From Trichuris trichiura (taxonomy: Eukaryota; Nematoda; Enoplea; Trichinellida; Trichuridae): 64,000 nt of DNA. The position numbers and the translations under genes are program-made. The stretch is taken from the NCBI GenBank assembly GCA_037903355.1, contig JBAJFE010000038.1:1922001-1986000 (forward strand), read 5' to 3'. The notes beneath the pieces are model-generated. The model saw nothing but the letters and a program-made list of their open reading frames with translations, had not been told where the DNA came from and did not search any database. Below, piece by piece: positions 40,351 to 52,092 of this stretch; position 1 is the stretch's first letter; every line of letters starts with the position of its first letter.

Positions 40351-40696
40351 TGGCTAAAAGCTTCAACAGCGATACATATTTACAAGAAAACGATGGGAAA
40401 TCTGAGCGTAAACAATCTGGCCTGGCCAATAGCCCATGGTTAACTGTTCTCAATAGCACAATTAGAGGGAAGTAAAACAAGTTTCTGTGTAAACGCATTC
40501 CCTTTTTGTACTTATTCAAAGAAGCCGGTTATGAGTAAATTTTAGTTAATGAGAGAATGAATAACGTATTGAACTCAAAATTGTCCTCACCTCAGCTCCA
40601 ACAGTTGCTGTGCTCTCCTTTGGAAGGCAATTATTGGATACTTCTCTCCACGGCACAATTTGCTTGACCTTTGCTTCCTTTCCTTAGCCCTCAGGT

Positions 40697-43600
40697 ATGA
40701 AGAATCAACCAGCAGATGATGATATTGACGAAATACTGGACGAGCTACCAAAGGACACTATAATGTTCAATGAAGATTCAGACCTGCCAGAAAGTCCAGT
40801 AGCAAGTCCTTCAGTATTGGTGACTCGCACCAAGTCTATGGATATGGAAATGCAAGTGCCTAATATCAAACTGTACCAAACAGAGCTGCTCAAAACGTGT
40901 TCATCGCGCCCCAGTTTGACGGATCTACACGAAAATGTTGAATATGTAGATATTGAAGAGCCGCCAGAACCTGGAGATGGCAACATTTTTGAAGAACCGG
41001 TAGGGTATGGCCTCTTTAAAAATTTCTGACACACTGTTGATTAGGTAGGGTCAGATGCTAATCATCCGGTAAACGCAGTGGGTGCGTTCAAGCCGCCAGA
41101 TGCAAAAGTGAAATTTGGCTGGATTCGCGGTGTTTTGGTTCGCCCCAACGTTTATCAATAATGTTATTCGGTAGTTATGTTTGCATGCTTTGCAGATACG
41201 ATGCATTTTAAATATTCTCGGCGCAACTCTGTACCTCCGTCTAGGATGGGTGGCTGGCCACGCCGGCATTGCTCTGGGCACTGTCATCGTGTTATTCAGT
41301 ACACTTATCACGACACTTACGGCCTTGTCCATGTGTGCACTATGTACAAACGGTGAAATAAAAGGAGGTGAGTAAGCTATTTTGCGTTTTTATTGTTTTG
41401 ATGATTTCGCGTTGTATCGATGCCTATGTCTTGTTGCATACGCAATACCGGGTAACTGGTATCCATTGGCTTAACATCTGCTTTTCATGCACGCAGTCGA
41501 TTGGCGCAGTACTTTTGCTTCGTCCCAGAAATAATTTAGCATGTAATATTTTAAAGGGTCAAATTTTTTGATAAGTGTCGTCTATTGGCGTTGAAAAAAA
41601 TTTGAACGGAAGAATCACTTGTGTTGAGAAAGCGATTAACTTTAGTAACAACGAAGGACAATCATTAATTAGATCAGTGTTTCTCAAGGTCAGGGTTGCT
41701 AGGCTCCTCCTGCGAAAGTTTCCGAGTGTTTGGGCCCCTAACTCTGATTAGTCTATTTCGAGCGCGCTGATTGGCCGGAAGAGAGGATGGAGGGTAACCG
41801 GGACGTTATAATGTAGGTGATGCACAAAGTTCTGTGGGGAAAGCGTTTCCCGGATAGTGTGCCGAACACTTACTTTCTCACCTCCGAGTCGGCTGCCCCC
41901 ACCCCCAGGTCCTCCCTTCCAGCCAATCAAAATTGCGGGGCGCAACAACTCGCAGTTTTCTCTTAGGCAGGAGGCACAATACCTAATCCGCAGGCTGTAC
42001 CTTCCTGTGCACTCCAACACGATCGCCCAGATGTGGCATATGCCCCCCCCCCACAGCTCAAAAGCGTCCCTAAGGGCCTCCTTGACGATTTGGGCCTCCG
42101 GTGGAGCACGTGCTCCACCGTGAGAATCGCTGAATTAGATTCTTCATTCCCTGATAACAGAAAACAACAGTTTCTACTTTGAAAATGAAAAGTAAATATC
42201 TCTAGCTTTCTCCTGATCACTTGCGAAATTCAGACGGTCGCTTAAATAGTATTTTAGTTGGTTCTGACACTTTGCTGTAGGTTGCTCTATTGTTCAAAAG
42301 CTTTCATGCTTTCAGCCAGAGGGTTTACGAGCAGTTCCTCTGGCTGAGTTGTATTCTATGTCATAAAACTGTTTTGGTCTCACTTAGCAGATGTTCACGA
42401 ACTATCTAGCAAAGTAGACATTATTTTGGTTCTCATTTTTAAGGTTGACTACCCACAAAGTGTATGTCGTGACTACGTATGTAAAATTCTTCTTCAAATA
42501 CCATAAACTAAAATATAGACATATGAAAGCTTCGCGAACCGTTGGTTTTCGGGCAATCTTATTTTTGCACAGTTAGTGTTTCAGCCAAAAAAAAAGAATT
42601 TTTTTTTCAGGCGGAGCGTACTTTATGCTGTCCAGGTCACTGGGACCTGAATTTGGCGGAAGCATGGGCATGATTTTTGGCCTAGCAGATGCAACCTATG
42701 CTGCCATGAACGTAATCGGTTTCGCTGAAACAATCAGCTCCTTTCTAACAGTGAGTGTAAAATTGCGGAAAGTATGAAATTAAGTCTTCTCCAAAATTGA
42801 CGTGGACAAACATGCAATGGTCTCCAAGAGAAAACTACCGTTTTTCTTTATTAACAAGAATTTTATTTCTTGCCATAATTCTTTTTAATTGGTTTCCACT
42901 TGTTCTTTAACGGGATTAGAATTCATATAAAGTTTCTACCTTTTATTACAGATTTCCCGTTTTTCATCAGAAATTTTTTCCACGGAGCTTTCAGCCCTAA
43001 CCTTGAGCCGTCTTCAGCGCAAGCAACCAAACAAACAAAACTATCACAAAACCTCTCGTTGCCTTCGCCAAGGTGATTTTGATGTCACATTGGGCACGCG
43101 GAGTCAACCTCAGTGAGTCAAGGGTCGACTCGACAGGAAACCACGTCGGCTGACAATACGGAAGAGCTCTTCAACAGCCACTCCTGGCGAACACAACGAA
43201 AAGTTATGTGATAGTTTTGTTTGTTTGATTGTTTACGCTGAAGATGGCCCAAGCTTGGGGCCGAAAGCTCCGCAGAAAAAAATTCATATGAAAAAAGGAG
43301 AAATACTGCAATAATTATGACAATTCACCGCTCAGGAATCGTAATGCATCCTTCTTGATTCTTAGTTTTCAAATCTTTTGCGTATATTACATAAGATGCT
43401 CTTATATTGTCACCATTCGATGGATAAGTTCTAGACAAAAAAGTATACTGTTTTTGCTTAAAGAAGCATTTGTAAATGGGAAAGCGATATCAAAGCTCTT
43501 GAAGCCTTCATTTCAAATACGCTGTATAAGCGACGTCGTCGTTTGATCCCTGCTATGACTACCCTGCTTTCTTCCTTACGTCGTTCTTCTAGCTATAAGT

Positions 43601-46600
43601 AATAGTTGCGGTTGAACGCTGGTGACTGGAAAGCGAACTAAAAGCTTGAGTTCATTTAAAGTTTGGTGCTCAGCTCCTTACGTATAACTATGGTTTAAGG
43701 AGGTGGGCATTAAACTTTAAACTTTCAGAAAACTTAAACTGGTCGTTCAGTCGCCAACGTCACTAATTGTGACAAATCCCTACTTTGACTCTTGAGGAGC
43801 CTGAAACAACATCTCATTAAAGCTTTGGTGCCGCATTTTAAAACTTATAGAACAGCGTGATATCCAGCGCGACCGCACTCGAAGCTTGTGAGAGGGAAAG
43901 AGAAATGATAAGATATGCCTGAGTTATAGATAACAACAACAAGCAACGGATTGAAAACGTTTACTTTCGAACGCACGCTACACTGTGATGGTGGCAGTCG
44001 AAACAGAATGAAGCAAAATTAAAAGCGTTTTCTCGTTATCGAGTTTGGAAAAGGGTAAGGCAAGGGTAGACGCCAATTAAAAAGTCATTCACCACTTGTA
44101 TGTATCATAAGTTCCCGTGAATTTACATTAACATGTAAAGATAAGTTTTAGAAAACCATTTGTAAACTTAAGGGAGAAGCATCGAAAGTGTAGTAGTTTG
44201 AACCTTTAACATTTCCTAATTGAAAGTCAGCATTTCTTTTTGCAGTTTTATTTGACTTTTGCAAATATTCTGCCATTTTTAAATTGATAAACCTGCAAGG
44301 TTGCTTCTCTTATGTAGGCATTAATAAATTTTCCGATTGAGTACTGAAATCCCTTTGTTCTGAAAGTGTTTGACTTGGAAAACCGAAGTAGCCATTCGAA
44401 TCTTATCCATAAAAGCAAAGCAATTAATTACCTAATTATTAGTTACTATTTCCATCATAACGCCTTCGTATTAACATATTTACTCATTCAGTAAGCGTAT
44501 TAATTTTCCAAAACGCGTAATTAATGGAACTTGTACTGGTTGACCACCGACGAATTAATACAAAACTAAAGCGAAATATGATCAACGGGTAGCTATCCTG
44601 ATGTAATCCAGGAAAAGAACACAGTTCACAACAAGTGTTATGATGGATGAACATTTTTAACGTTTCTTGTCCTCACTCAATTCTGTTAATAAGACGAAGC
44701 TGCTGAGAACTCGCGAATAATATTAACAGTTATTCTCAATTCAAGCAGGTTTACTTTGAATTTAAATTCTGGTGAAATTTAATTCCTGGGCAAATTACAC
44801 ATCCTTCGCGACAAGCGTTATTCGTTAACGTGTAATTCTTCAGAACGCACCTTGTTTAGTTATGAAAAAGTTTTTTAATTACCAGAGTTTGAGCGGCTCA
44901 TTTCGCTTTGTCGTCAGTGCGGCGAGAAGGATGGATGACGACGCAAGATGAGCCTCGCCAACAAAACGGATCTTTATAACAAGTGAATGAAGTGCATTCG
45001 GAAAACTTTTATGCTTGCAAAAGAGAGTAACGAATTAAGAAATCAAATGAACAGAAAGAAAACTTGAATTTTTCACTACAACTGAACGGTGCTTCACGGC
45101 AAAATAAACTAGCGTTTCTTTAACGTGGTAGTATTCACAAGTAGATTTTACAGGCGATCATGTTTTATCCACCCTTCAGATAAAGCAACAGTAGTAACTC
45201 CTGTTTTAGCAAGCTGACCTGAGCATTGTTGATGGAGGAGTTAACGATATACGCATAATTGGTGCTTGCACTCAACTGTGTCTTTTCGTGCTGGTGATGA
45301 TCAGCGTCGCTTGGGAATCAAAAACTGAGCTGGCACTTTTTTTCATCATCACCATCTCTTACATAACTTTTTTGGTGGGCACTTTTCTTCCTCCCTCAAA
45401 GGAGCAAATGGCTCAAGGAATCACAGGTTATCGCTGGACCACATTCAGTGAAAATATGCTACCATTATGGTCTGGAGAAACTATTTTTTCCGTCTTTGGA
45501 ATTTATCTTCCTTCAGTAACCGGCATCATGGCCGGTGCTGGCATATCAGGAGATCTGGCAGAACCAAACAAATCAATTCCCAAAGGTACTTTACTTGGAA
45601 TCGCTGTAACTACTGTTCTCTACTTATCTGGCATATGGTTGACCGGTGCAACGTGCATCAGGTGAGCAGTGATGTATATCTGAGGCTGGCTAATTAAGCT
45701 TATTTTGTTCAGAAATGCTTCAGGAAGTTTAGATGACTTATATAATGGGACAATCGCAGCATGCGCTGAAAATTCAACTTGCCATCATGGACTGCTCAAC
45801 AGCAACGATGTGATGCAGCTAGAAGGTGCCTTTTCCCCTCTCGTGACAGCCGGTATTTTTGCCACCTGTCTCAGTTCCTCACTCACCTGCCTGGTCTCAG
45901 CGCCAAGGACGTTTCAGGTACTATTCTTATTAATACATGGTGTGCCGCTTTCTTTTTCTTTAAAAACATCTACTAGGCCATATGTAGAGATAGACTGTAT
46001 CCCTACATTAGCTTTCTTGGAAAAGGCTCTGGAGCGCAAGACGAACCCAGACGTGCAACTGTTCTTGTTACCTTAGTTGGACTGATGGTTATCTCCATAG
46101 GTAGTAAGGTAGGAAAGCAATAGAAAATATTGTATGGCGTCACATGCAGGAGAGCTGAACTCTGTTGCACCATTGATTTCCAATCTTTATTTGGCCTCAT
46201 TTGCTTTGATCAATTATGCCTGCTTTGACGGGTCGTTGGCGCAGTCTCCTGGATGGCGACCAGCTTTCAAGTACTACAACATGTGGCTTTCTTTGCTTGG
46301 CGCTCTTTTATGCATAGCTGCCATGTTCATTCTCAGTTGGGGCATGGCGTTGGTCACAGCTGCTGTTATTAGCACCCTCTATGTCTACTTGTTACACCGA
46401 AAACCAAGTAAATTCTACATTTTATGCGTTGATATGCTCTAATGTTCGACAGTATTACTTCTAGACGTCAACTGGGGATCCAGTGGGCAAGCATACACCT
46501 ACACAAGAGCTCTCAGAGATATGGTCACTTTGCTGACCACAGAAGAACATGTGAAGAACTACCGTCCGCAGGTTTTGGTCTTCACTGGCAATCCTGTGAG

Positions 46601-48142
46601 CCGACCATGCTTAATCGATTTTGTTAGAAGTATTACAAAGGACGTTAGTCTGATGGTATGTGGGCATGTGATAACTGTAAGTATTTTTTTCAAGACTGAA
46701 AACAACTTACTATTGTATACTCTCTTCCTAAGTTGAGTAACCCTTCTGACCTATGCGGTGGAATGGCTAGCTGGACCAACAGAATCCACGGATGGCTACA
46801 CAGGCGGAAAGTGAAGGCATTCTATGCACCTGTAGTGGTTGAAAATTATTTCAGTGGTATTGAAATGCTTCTCCAACTGAGCGGGTTTGGTAAACTTACC
46901 CCAAACATAGCGTTTATGGGCTACAAATCTGACTGGCGAACTTGCGCTGTTGAGGACTTGAAAAACTACATGAATACCATACAGTAAGAAGAATTTCAGG
47001 TTGGATTGTTTACAAACTTCTGCTTCGCAGTGAGTGCTTCAGTCACGATATGGCGGTTTGCATACTGCGCCTCAGTTCTGGCTGCGATTTTTCTGACCTC
47101 CTCAAGAAGTATCCTTTCTTTGATGGCTGCGATTTGCTAGATCCCGTAGCATTTAAAGCAGCTGAAAGAGCTCGCCGCCTCGAGCAGGCTAAAATCACCT
47201 TGGGCAAACATTTGGCCACCGTGAATGAACTTGCAATGGAAGTAAAAGAGGAAGCACGCGATGGCGAATTCCAGAAAGAGGCAAAAGCAGCAATCAAACG
47301 AATAATGAACAGTGTGGCCCTTTTCACCAAAGAAAAAACTCCCAAAAGACCTGTAACGTCGAAGAGATCTATTGCCGCTAAAGGTCTATCAATTGCAGTC
47401 AATCAGTTTCGCCGCAAAAGGAAACATGCAGTCATTGACGTCTGGTGGTTTTCTGATGACGGAGGTAAGATGCCTTCAGGGAAATAAAAACGTGTGAGTT
47501 ACTTCTTAGGTCTGACTCTGTTGGTATCTCATTTGTTAAGTCAAAGCAAGTCATACCTTGAGGGAGCTCAACTGCGTGTATTCACGAAAGCTCAAGACGT
47601 TAACAACTTAATGGAAGAAGAGGAAAGGTAGTGTTACTCTTACCATGGCAGTGTTATTCTCGTTGTATTTAGCCTGAAGGCTCTATTGGCCAAATTCAGA
47701 ATTTCCTACACCGACGTTATCGTTCTGCCTGATATGCTGTCATTGCCAAACGATGTTACCGTTAGGCGCTTCGATCAGCTCACTGCACCATTTTTACGAA
47801 CCGAATCAGAGCTGAAACTGGAAAATGAAAAAGATGACGTATTCATAACGCCAAGTCAAAAGGAGAATTTGAAGAGGCGGGTAATAAATTCAAACAGAAT
47901 CTTTATAATGTCAATCTGGTAGACGTTTTCTTCAATAGATCAATCGCCACTTGCTCACTCATGAACTGTTACAAAGGTACTCTAAAGAAACGACCCTGAT
48001 TGTCATCTCATTGCCGGTGCCTCGCAAAGGACGAGAGTCTGCCTATTTGTTCTTAAGTTTCCTGGAGATCATCACTCGAGATTTGCCACCAGTCTTGCTT
48101 GTTCGGGGTAACCAGAAGAATGTACTGACGTTCTATTCCTGA
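40697..48142 (+). CDS. Na-K-2Cl cotransporter (SLC12 family, NKCC type)
   Basis: Electroneutral cation-chloride uptake carrier, 12 TM, amino acid permease fold. Fourteen exons: 40697-40999, 41045-41137, 41196-41367, 42611-42750, 45210-45661, 45713-45917, 45977-46100, 46150-46407, 46465-46676, 46733-46983, 47031-47464, 47510-47627, 47673-47880 and 47939-48142. Phases close to 1057 aa. Key segments: [26 protein letters not shown] (TM1), [43 protein letters not shown], an extracellular loop with NAS, NGT and NST sites, [17 protein letters not shown], then the cytosolic tail [24 protein letters not shown] and the ending [19 protein letters not shown], nearly identical to NKCC ends. TM1-TM3 text fits NKCC, not KCC. 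The N-terminus (about 100 aa) is acidic and shorter than vertebrate NKCC1. Acceptor-like TTCCTTAG before 40687 suggests a 5' exon. Introns 3 and 4 hold repeats. Confidence 0.93.
41685..42132. mobile_element. Non-autonomous hAT element (MITE) in NKCC intron 3
   Basis: 448 bp bounded by a perfect 8-bp target duplication, AATTAGAT at 41677-41684 and again at 42133-42140. The terminal inverted repeats are CAGTGTTTCTCAAGGT at the left and, complemented, CAGCGATTCTCACGGT at the right (12 of 16 match). The 8-bp duplication and CAG-type ends identify hAT. The GC-rich interior has no transposase; the open frame there (41857-42123) is not protein-like. A perfect 20-bp palindrome, GGTGGAGCACGTGCTCCACC, lies at 42100-42119. 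Confidence 0.9.
42989..43017 (-). ncRNA. Hammerhead-ribozyme-like core (copy E, left arm)
   Basis: On the minus strand: CTGAAGA, one C, stem GGCTC/GGGCT (two wobble pairs), GAAAGCTCCG. It is antisense to NKCC. Confidence 0.45.
43239..43267 (+). ncRNA. Hammerhead-ribozyme-like core (copy E', right arm)
   Basis: On the plus strand: CTGAAGA, one T, a GGCCC/GGGCC stem around AAGCTTG, then GAAAGCTCCGC. Core nucleotides are intact and the stem is fully Watson-Crick. It is sense relative to NKCC, so it would be present in the NKCC pre-mRNA intron. Confidence 0.55.
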
Positions 48143-48198
48143 GACTGAAGTGGTATCCCTTGAAACGGTTATTTTATCATGTACTTTCTGTACCAAAA

Positions 48199-48204
48199 AA
48201 TAAA
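48199..48204 (+). terminator. Poly(A) signal of NKCC
   Basis: AATAAA 57 nt after the NKCC stop codon, a normal distance for a short 3'UTR. Confidence 0.65.
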
Positions 48205-48894
48205 CCTGCGGCCGTCCTATCAGTGCTTTCTGCTCGGAGGAAACTCATTTAGCTTTTAAAGTGATGAACGCTCTTTTGGAAATAACTTTTGATTTAACAA
48301 GCACTGTAACGCAGCAGTCGTTCCTGTGGTGATGATTTTGCATACATAATTGCTTGAGGAGGCTAAGCGCTTGTGCTTCAATGTCGTTGATAAATTGGCC
48401 TTACTTTCACTCGAATTCTATGAATGACCACAAGCTCGATACGTGCTTTTGAATTTCCACTGAATAAATGCATACCCTCTACTCTTCAGTTCATCAGCAA
48501 AAGTATAGTAATGACTAAACTCGGCTAGTTACGAAAATAACCTCTTCTCTCACCGGTGCGTTCAGAATGGTTGTTTCTGAGAATAACTAATATTTTCGTT
48601 TTCCAACACTATATCTTGGCTTAGCGCACTAATTACTGATAATTCCAAACTGCCTGCTTAAGTCCTAGTCATATACTTCAGTTGCTCTGCTTTAATTCAG
48701 CACAGAATACTGAAAGAGTTATCCCTCAGCAAGCTGGTTAAACGTGGTTACAGGGTTTGTTCGTCTAACGTGTCTCACAGATTGGCCACCGGTTCGGTAA
48801 TTACAATGCTTTTCAAGAAAGGTATCTCGGCTGTAGTACATAAGAGCTCATGAAAAGCCCATAAAGAAATGAGCGATACTTAATGCCAACATGG
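48205..48894. other. Intergenic downstream of NKCC
   Basis: No gene, RNA or repeat recognised in these 690 bp. Confidence 0.4.
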
Positions 48895-49721
48895 TTCAGT
48901 GTATTATTCGTTTCAGCCTCATGAAACCTTCACTTGGTGCTTCAATTCTCAATCAAATTTGCATGGATCAGTTAGCATTTAATAATTTCTTTGACAAAAT
49001 TTATCGAAATAAGAACTTGCCAGTGCCATGGAAATTGTTTCCACAGAGGCTCTACACGGAGGCTAATATCATACAGCAGTGCTGCGTCATCGGTTACTTC
49101 CGTTATGCGAGATGCGCAAGTAGTTTTTTTGAGTTAAATGAGTTAAACACTTGCTTCTCTGTTGATTATTTTTTCATGCTAAAAACATATTAGAATAACG
49201 CAGCTTACGTGCATCTGCAGTTTGCCATCCCCTCCTATGCTTCAAACGGTAGTTCGGTTGATTACATTTATGGAAATTCCTGCTCGTTTTGCTAAGCAGA
49301 TGCATTCCTTCGTTCTTTCTGATGCACGGTTTATAGATGTCAACCTGAAAACTGGCTGCAAGAATATCCTAACAGCGAAATTCTTTCAGAATTTAGAGGG
49401 ATACTGTAGCAAGACAGCTGAAAAAGCTCACTTTATGTTCCCATTAACCAATCAGTAAGACTGTAGCTCATATAAAATTCAGCAAAAGGTTTCCAGTTTT
49501 AAAACTTCCGATTGACATTTTTCACACTTTGCGAATTCAGAGGCGGTCATCGGTTTTATCTGCGCTCGTTTCTCCGGCCTGTCAGACGCTGCCTTTGTGT
49601 AAGTAAGTTAGTTTTTGTGGCCCCTCTGCAAGGCAATTCCATTTCACGCATGAATCCCACAGGAATCGTACCAAAGAAAGACATTCTTAAAAAAGTGCTA
49701 ATTGTCAGAGGCCTTTCTTAA
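48895..49721 (+). other. Possible exons of an unidentified gene
   Basis: Three successive plus-strand open blocks, each near splice-like signals. Block 1 follows a TTTCAG acceptor at about 48915 (LMKPSLGASILNQICMDQLA, ending by 49192). Block 2 follows CTGCAG at about 49222 (TFMEIPARFAKQMHSF, VLSDARFIDVNLKTGC, to 49458). Block 3 follows TTCAG at about 49540 with a strong GTAAGTAAG donor at about 49600. The peptides look protein-like, but I recognise no family and could not prove joined phases. Confidence 0.22.
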
Positions 49722-50681
49722 CATGGTAAGCAGTTCTATTTGCTCCTGTGCATTGTCTCGTCGTAAGCGGTTGTGGACGTGAATTGGATAGACATATATT
49801 TATGTCGCTGCTTTCCCAGCTGCTAACCCAATGCCGTACATGTTTCATATCATATCAATGAACCCTGTCAATCACGTCATATTCACGCATGTTTGATTTT
49901 AGCATAATGACAACTTTGTTAAGCCGGGTATATTCTGCTCAACGTAAACCTTTGACCTCAGCAGGCATGCAACTTCAGCAAAGCTTGCTCTGCGGCATTT
50001 GGAAAGCACTTTGAATGCCGCGGGCGCTTACATAAATGGACATATGGCTGTTAGACATGACGATGAACGCGTTGCTTTTTCAAACTGCACTGACGCGATA
50101 ATCTAAAAAATTCTTTGAATTAGAGTAAGAATGCAAGTGGCATTGAACGCTGGGATCATGGTAAGACATACGTGAATATTCGGTTAAACAAAAGCATGCA
50201 TTTATTTGAAAGTACTTTGCTTCCATACAGATGTTTTTTGAAGGTTGTCACTCTCTGTGCTCTTAACTAATTACTAGAAAATTTACTGGTGATTGCATAA
50301 CCAACCAGCATAAAAGCAATATTATTGGGAAATTGAACTTGTCATAATGCATCCATAAAGGACATAAAATATAAGAAATAATGTAAAACACAGCGCAGAA
50401 CGTTAGACTGATGAAAGTGGAAACCTACCTTTAAATAATTTTAAACGTACCGACAGTGGCTCTGTTTTCGTTTACCTCTACCTGTTTACTTAACTGCAGA
50501 ATGGCTCTGAACACGTTCAGACAATTTCACTGCAAGATTAAAGAAACTTCTGCAATTACAGAAAATGCTTATTTACTAACGTGCAAAGTATCCGATGCCT
50601 TCTAATCAGAGGTGACTTGGCTTGAACGCCATGGTTCATATATCTGGAATAGTTGCTTTAGTTATATGATGACGTCTGATT
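49722..50681. other. Intergenic, nothing identified
   Basis: No supported feature in about 960 bp. Confidence 0.35.
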
Positions 50682-50757
50682 ATAATGCAAAAGTTTTATT
50701 ACGGAGTTATTTAACACATTAAACGGGAATAATTCCGTAATAAAACTTTTGCATTAT
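50682..50757. repeat. Perfect 24-bp inverted repeat (hairpin)
   Basis: Arm 50682-50705 (starts ATAATGCAAAAG, ends ATTACGGA) is the exact complement of 50734-50757, with a 28-nt spacer. It could be the ends of a tiny transposon or a recent inverted duplication. Directly after it, 50755-50797 resembles a 42-bp block at 4331-4372. Confidence 0.9.
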
Positions 50758-51611
50758 GAAAACATACGCTCCCGTACCAAGGAACCACATTTTCAAGACG
50801 TCTGATTAGGTATTTTTACCCTGTTAAGATTTTACTGATGATCAATAACATTAGTTTATGTCATATAGATTTTAATATTAATATTATACTGACCTGCTGC
50901 AAAGAAATAGCTGAACATACATTCTGAGAGTCCCTGACAGCAGAAATATGAAACAGAATAATTCAGAAAATTATAATAAGACAGGTGTCCAGCTTACTTC
51001 TAGCCGCATTTATCGATGACTGTTTGCGGTCTGAACATAATAAGATGGCAAATCCAGAAATAAATAAACGTCTGACTTGCAAGAAGTTCACAATAGCACA
51101 ATAAAATCTTGCGCTCTCCTGTCATATCTCTGTGCACATGTGAATCATTTCTTCATCCAGATAATTTGTCCATCAGCTTAAGATCAGATCTCATGGTATT
51201 ATAGATTTTATGATCAAATAACCATTACTTTAGCTAATAATAAGCTGAGACGAAAAACTGACGGTACTGGCACTTCAGATATGCCAAAAGCATCAGTTCG
51301 ATGTATTAATACTTGATGATTGCTATTTTAGCATTTTCATTGCCATTTTAGCATTTGTAATTAATGAGTGAATGCTCAGATAACAAGCTGCCACTTAAAA
51401 TGAAAACATAGTTCATATACGTTTGACATCCAAAATTTTTGGCGCATTATAATGGTTTATTTGTTTTATTTTATTATATGTTACTTCTGCTAATCTCTTT
51501 AAGCATATTTTACGAACTGGATTTTTTTATACTCTTATATGGACTACTAAAATTTTTTTAGTTCAATACTAATCTCAGAGCCTTGGAACGTAACACTTGG
51601 AGCGTGAGAGG

Positions 51612-51671
51612 GTATTCATATATGTCATTATTTTTATATCTGTATTCATATATGTTATTATTTTTATATCT
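51612..51671. repeat. Tandem duplication, two 30-bp units
   Basis: Unit 1 (51612-51641) and unit 2 (51642-51671) differ at one base. A second small tandem duplication of 16 bp, AAAGTGGGGCCAGTTG, lies at 51754-51785. Confidence 0.9.
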
Positions 51672-51961
51672 ACGGACGAACAGCTGGCCGATTTAGACGA
51701 ATGATTTCTCTGGTAAAATAGCAGGGATATAAAGCAGCTCATTTACTTCTGAAAAAGTGGGGCCAGTTGAAAGTGGGGCCAGTTGACCTTAGCATTTTCA
51801 CCTACCTCAGCTGGAGTACCACAAACGGCACCATGGCCTAGGAAATATGCAACAGAGTTCCTAATTCTGTCACGAAAACGTCCCAATTTAGTTAACTTAT
51901 TAGTTAACTTATAAAGTATACTTCTTGAATTGTATTTAGACTTCTTAATTCAGGCTTCAGC

Positions 51962-52031
51962 TTTTCGTCTCGTTTACGCCTTTCTTGCACCTTCTTAATC
52001 AGGTGCAAGAAAAACGTAAACAAGACGAAAA
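51962..52031. repeat. Imperfect inverted repeat, about 31-bp arms
   Basis: The left arm runs TTTTCGTCTCGTTTACG to TTGCACCTT, and the right arm AGGTGCAAG to CGTAAACAAGACGAAAA, with a short spacer. It ends about 60 bp before the candidate gene at 52093. Confidence 0.8.
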
Positions 52032-52092
52032 TGTTTAATTCCAACTGATACCTAGCATGCTCCAGACGCTTCAGCGATCAGTGTACACTTAA

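Larger units (their letters stand above)
42941..43319. repeat. Foldback element in NKCC intron 4 with a ribozyme-like core in each arm
   Basis: Left arm (42941 to about 43069) and right arm (about 43186 to 43319) are imperfect inverted copies. Shared text, left arm orientation, includes TTTTTCAT, TTTTTTCC, CGGAGCTTTC, TCTTCAGCG and CAAACAAACAAAACTATCACA, then TCGTTG. The 116-bp spacer is unrelated. The arms resemble those of the 3431 element only at the hammerhead-like core. It lies within the 2459-bp intron 42751-45209. Confidence 0.85.

Noticed and set aside
41857..42123. 88-codon frame inside the hAT MITE
   Set aside because: Low-complexity proline-rich translation of the GC-rich transposon interior; no transposase motif.
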